Assembly (NCBI GenBank): GCA_021151525.1
Contig: JAGKXD010000090.1
Coordinates: 1 to 15,819 of the forward strand
Direction of reading: 5' to 3'
Length of the DNA: 15,819 bases
Source: Cellvibrionaceae bacterium
GTDB lineage: Bacteria; Pseudomonadota; Gammaproteobacteria; Pseudomonadales; Cellvibrionaceae
Both the position numbers and the translations under genes were made by a program. Of this stretch, positions 13,323 through 15,819 are shown in pieces. The notes beneath the pieces were generated by a model. That model was not told where the DNA came from. It did no database searches and saw nothing but the letters and a program-made list of their open reading frames with translations. The stretch's first letter is position 1, and each line of letters opens with the position of its first letter.

Positions 13323-13352
13323 ATTGCTTTTATCTAAATTGCGTTTATCTAA
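13323..13352 (+). repeat. Tandem 15-bp direct repeat upstream of ppiD
   Basis: ATTGCTTTTATCTAA (13323-13337) is followed immediately by ATTGCGTTTATCTAA (13338-13352), identical at 14 of 15 positions. It ends 29 bases before the ppiD start and overlaps where a promoter is expected (TTGATA at 13297-13302 is a possible -35, without a clear -10). It could be a pair of regulator sites or a recent small duplication. Confidence 0.6.
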
Positions 13353-13381
13353 TAAGTTAGAAGGTCTGTTGGGAGTTTAAA

Positions 13382-15250
13382 ATGCTACAAGAATTGCGAG
13401 ATAAATCTACGGGCTTATTTGCGAAAATTATCATGGGTTTTATCGCGGTTATTTTCGCGTTGTGGGGTACCGATGAGTTTTTTAAGCGTGGTGCTTCCGC
13501 CGGTAAAACTATTAGTGTTAATGGTGAAAAAATTACCGAAACAGATATAGCGCGTGGAATTCAAAACCGCAAACAGCAGATCATGAGTCGTTATGGTGAG
13601 TCAGTTCCTGCCGAATACTTAACGGATGAAAAGTTGCGTCAACCAGTTATTGATAGCTTGGTTCAGCGCTCTTTACTGGCCCAAGTTGCCAAAAAAGGTG
13701 GCTTGGCTGCAAATACCGCTGCGCTAAATAATGAAATCGTCTCGTCGCCTGCATTTCAACAGAATGGTGTTTTTAATCAAGATAGATATTTGCAGTTGTT
13801 GCGTTATCAAGGTTTTACTCCAGCGACTTATCACAAAGCTCTTTCTGAAGATGCCATGATTAATCAGTTGCAATATTCAATTGCCAATACGTCGTTTGTA
13901 ACACCTACAGAATTAAAAAATATTATTGGTTTGAGTTTTCAATCACGCGATTTCGATTATGTTGTGATTCCTGCAGATACTGCTGAAAAAGCAGTTGTTG
14001 TCGAAGATAAAGATATTAAAGCTCATTACGATGCTAACGCCGCAACTTATACAACACCTGAGCAAGTGGCTGTTGATTATGTTGAATTGAGTATTGCTGA
14101 GCTTGCCAAAAACATTAATGTGACCGATGAGCAAGCTCAAAAGCAATTTGAGCAAAATTCAAAATCATTTGTTGCCAAAACTGAACGCCAAGCTGCGCAC
14201 ATCTTGTTCGAAGGTGCTGATGCACAAAAACGCGCAGAAGAAATTAAAGCTAAATTAGCTGCAGGTGAAGATTTCGCAAAGTTGGCGACCGAATTTTCAT
14301 CTGACTCAGGCTCTAAAAACCAAGGGGGGGATTTGGGCTTTTCTGGAGGTGATGCGTTTCCGGCTGAGTTTGAAGCTGCTTTGGCTAAATTAAAAGTAGG
14401 TGAGGTTTCTGCTCCGGTAAAAACTGAAGCCGGTGTACATATTATCAAGTTGTTGGCTGAGCGTGGCTCCAAGCCACCGACCTTCGAAGAAGCTAAAGCT
14501 GGAATTATTGATCAGTTGAAGCGTAGTGAAGCGGAGAGCCAATTTGGTGTTAAGTTAGAAAAACTAAAAGATTTGGCGTACAACGCTGATCATTTGAGTG
14601 AAGTGGCTAAAGAGTTGGGCCTCACCGCACAAAACACCGGTTTGTTTGGGAAAACAGGTGGTAAGGATTTAACGGCAAATAACGCGTTTGTAACTGCTGC
14701 ATTCTCTGCAGAAGTTTTGGAGCAGGGGAATGCCAGTGAAATTATTGAGTTAGAGCCTAGCCGTGTTGTTGTGTTGAAGAAAACTGAACGTAAGCCTGCA
14801 CAATTGCAACCTTTGGAATCAGTAAAGGATCAAATTACTGCGTTAGTGCGCGCTGAAAAAGTACAAGTGTTACTGGCTGAAAAAGCTAAAGCGGTTGTAT
14901 CTGCAGTAAGTGCAGGTAGTCCATTGGCTGATCAAGCGAAAGCGCTTGGTTTAGAGGTAAAGGCTGCTCGTGGTATAACGCGTACAGATACGGCTACCGA
15001 TAGAGATGTTATGCAATATGTATTTGGTTTGGCCGCTCCTGCCGGAGAAAAGCCTGTACCTGGCAGTGTGCGTACATCCAAAGGCGATTTTGCTGTTGTG
15101 GCTTTAAATGGTGTGCATTTGGGAAGCGATGAAAAAGTTCCAGCTGAACAGCGCGCTTCAATTTCAAATCAACTTGCCAACATTAATGGCGAATATGATT
15201 TCAAGAGCTTCCAGTCTCATTTGCAAGAGACAGCTAAAATTAAGCAATAA
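13382..15250 (+). CDS. ppiD: Periplasmic folding factor PpiD (SurA-N/parvulin family)
   Basis: PpiD is an inner-membrane-anchored chaperone that sits near the Sec translocon and meets proteins as they emerge into the periplasm. The 622-residue product matches the E. coli length (623). A short cytoplasmic head MLQELRDKSTGLF is followed by one membrane span (about 12-29, KIIMGFIAVIFALWG). Then come a SurA-like N-terminal chaperone region (about 36-215), one parvulin rotamase domain (about 268-358) and a C-terminal helical region. The parvulin domain keeps family positions: His273 in AAHILF, the GGDLGF loop, FPAEFEAAL and His353 in GVHIIKLL. The E. coli parvulin domain is reported inactive; this one looks more canonical, but activity is unproven. 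A run of seven G lies at 14324-14330, in the codons for GGD. The ATG at 13382 has GGGAG with a 6-base gap. Own terminator follows. Confidence 0.97.
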   Translation: MLQELRDKSTGLFAKIIMGFIAVIFALWGTDEFFKRGASAGKTISVNGEKITETDIARGIQNRKQQIMSRYGESVPAEYLTDEKLRQPVIDSLVQRSLLAQVAKKGGLAANTAALNNEIVSSPAFQQNGVFNQDRYLQLLRYQGFTPATYHKALSEDAMINQLQYSIANTSFVTPTELKNIIGLSFQSRDFDYVVIPADTAEKAVVVEDKDIKAHYDANAATYTTPEQVAVDYVELSIAELAKNINVTDEQAQKQFEQNSKSFVAKTERQAAHILFEGADAQKRAEEIKAKLAAGEDFAKLATEFSSDSGSKNQGGDLGFSGGDAFPAEFEAALAKLKVGEVSAPVKTEAGVHIIKLLAERGSKPPTFEEAKAGIIDQLKRSEAESQFGVKLEKLKDLAYNADHLSEVAKELGLTAQNTGLFGKTGGKDLTANNAFVTAAFSAEVLEQGNASEIIELEPSRVVVLKKTERKPAQLQPLESVKDQITALVRAEKVQVLLAEKAKAVVSAVSAGSPLADQAKALGLEVKAARGITRTDTATDRDVMQYVFGLAAPAGEKPVPGSVRTSKGDFAVVALNGVHLGSDEKVPAEQRASISNQLANINGEYDFKSFQSHLQETAKIKQ

Positions 15251-15272
15251 GGCTTCTTGCGGTCTGCCCATG

Positions 15273-15300
15273 AAAAAGAGCTGCTTGCAGCTCTTTTTTT
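15273..15300 (+). terminator. Intrinsic terminator after ppiD
   Basis: GAGCTG-CTTG-CAGCTC (15278-15293), preceded by five A and followed by seven T (15294-15300). It ends 34 bases before the next start codon. Confidence 0.88.
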
Positions 15301-15334
15301 ATGATGTTTTTTTGAGAGTTGGAGGTAGGTTGTA

Positions 15335-15819
15335 ATGAATTCGGTAACTCAAGATGTAGTCCTCTGGTTGAATCAAGTCGTAATAGGATTAAATTTGTGT
15401 CCATTTTCAGGAAAGCCCGCGCGTGAAAATCGTGTGCGATTTTTTGTAAGTGCAGCAGAGTCTGAGGAGGATGTTTTGGCGGATTTATCGCAAGAAATGG
15501 AATACTTGGACAAAACACCTGCAGCTGAAATTGAAACTACGCTGGTCATTATCCCAAATGCATTGCAAAATTTTTATGAGTACACCCAATGCTTAGGGTG
15601 GGCGCAATCGCAACTAAAACGGCAGGGTTGGCAGGGAGTGTATCAGCTTGCAAGTTTCCATCCTGACTACTGTTTTGCGGGCGCAGAGCCTGATGATGCA
15701 GAGAATCTGACTAATCGTGCACCTTATCCAATTGTCCATATTATTCGTGAAGCAAGTTTGGAAAAGGCGTTGGAGTATTTTGATAAGGTGGAAGAAATTC
15801 CCGAACGCAACAAAGCGTG
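15335..15819 (+). CDS. DUF1415 family protein, N-terminal part (3' end outside window)
   Basis: The frame is open from the ATG at 15335 to the window end, giving 161 codons with no stop. The Shine-Dalgarno run GGAGG (15321-15325) lies 9 bases upstream. The product begins MNSVTQDVVLWLNQVVIGLN, then LCPFSGKPA and later the family hallmarks ETTLVIIPNALQNF, ASFHPDYCFAG, the EPDDAENLTNRAPYPIVHII stretch, REASLEKAL and IPERNKA. The strongly conserved Cys in NLCPF and the His-Pro-Asp-Tyr run suggest a binding or catalytic site, but the family has no established function that I can name. Soluble and cytoplasmic by sequence. The ppiD terminator lies immediately upstream, so it must use read-through or a promoter I do not see in the 34-base gap. 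Confidence 0.9.
   Translation, partial: MNSVTQDVVLWLNQVVIGLNLCPFSGKPARENRVRFFVSAAESEEDVLADLSQEMEYLDKTPAAEIETTLVIIPNALQNFYEYTQCLGWAQSQLKRQGWQGVYQLASFHPDYCFAGAEPDDAENLTNRAPYPIVHIIREASLEKALEYFDKVEEIPERNKA

Noticed and set aside
13323..13352. CpxR box at the ppiD promoter
   Set aside because: The known box has GTAAA pairs about 10 bases apart; here the repeat step is 15 and the reverse strand reads GATAAA.
1..15819. CRISPR arrays, insertion sequences, prophage or toxin-antitoxin modules
   Set aside because: No regularly spaced repeats, transposase or integrase signatures, or small two-gene toxin loci were seen on either strand.

Overview
The window is a stretch of ordinary chromosome from a gammaproteobacterium. 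Every recognisable protein (Uup, TopA, trigger factor, ClpP, ClpX, Lon, HU-beta, PpiD, DUF1415) reads like the Pseudomonas/Cellvibrio branch. The order uup - usp - (hypotheticals) - topA - DUF6586, followed by tRNA-Leu - tig - clpP - clpX - lon - hupB - ppiD, joins two neighbourhoods that I recall as conserved in pseudomonads. Moderate GC, many A/T-rich spacers and the branch-specific small genes suggest Cellvibrionaceae. That placement is inference; no rRNA is present.

Layout. 1-804: 3' part of the ABC-F ATPase gene uup, tail to tail with a universal stress protein gene (806-1267, minus). 1361-1858 and 1863-2567: two small predicted membrane-anchored proteins of unknown function, also tail to tail. 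2568-2969: a long regulatory spacer holding a candidate topA promoter, a set of TATC(N2)GATA-like repeats and, on the minus strand, an attenuator-like hairpin. 2970-5594: topA. 5618-5696: a long imperfect palindrome that looks like a dispersed repeat. 5747-6247: a DUF6586 gene. 6457-6541: tRNA-Leu(UAG). 6605-7918 tig, 8101-8730 clpP, 8832-10127 clpX, 10283-12697 lon, 12915-13187 hupB, 13382-15250 ppiD. 15335-end: 5' part of a DUF1415 gene.

How it works together. The right two thirds is a protein-quality-control block. Trigger factor meets nascent chains at the ribosome, ClpXP and Lon are the ATP-dependent cytosolic proteases, and PpiD is the membrane-anchored periplasmic folding factor. HU-beta sits between lon and ppiD. 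Most genes have their own intrinsic terminator (after tRNA-Leu, clpX, hupB and ppiD) and their own promoter, so this is a conserved cluster of mostly separate transcription units; clpP-clpX is the likely exception. lon has a good heat-shock (sigma-32-type) promoter candidate.

I found no mobile element, CRISPR array, phage gene or obviously new multi-gene system. The points worth a second look are in the spacers: repeats before topA, the hairpins before the 234-aa gene and before clpX, an apparent hupB remnant after lon, a tandem 15-bp repeat before ppiD, and the palindromic element after topA.
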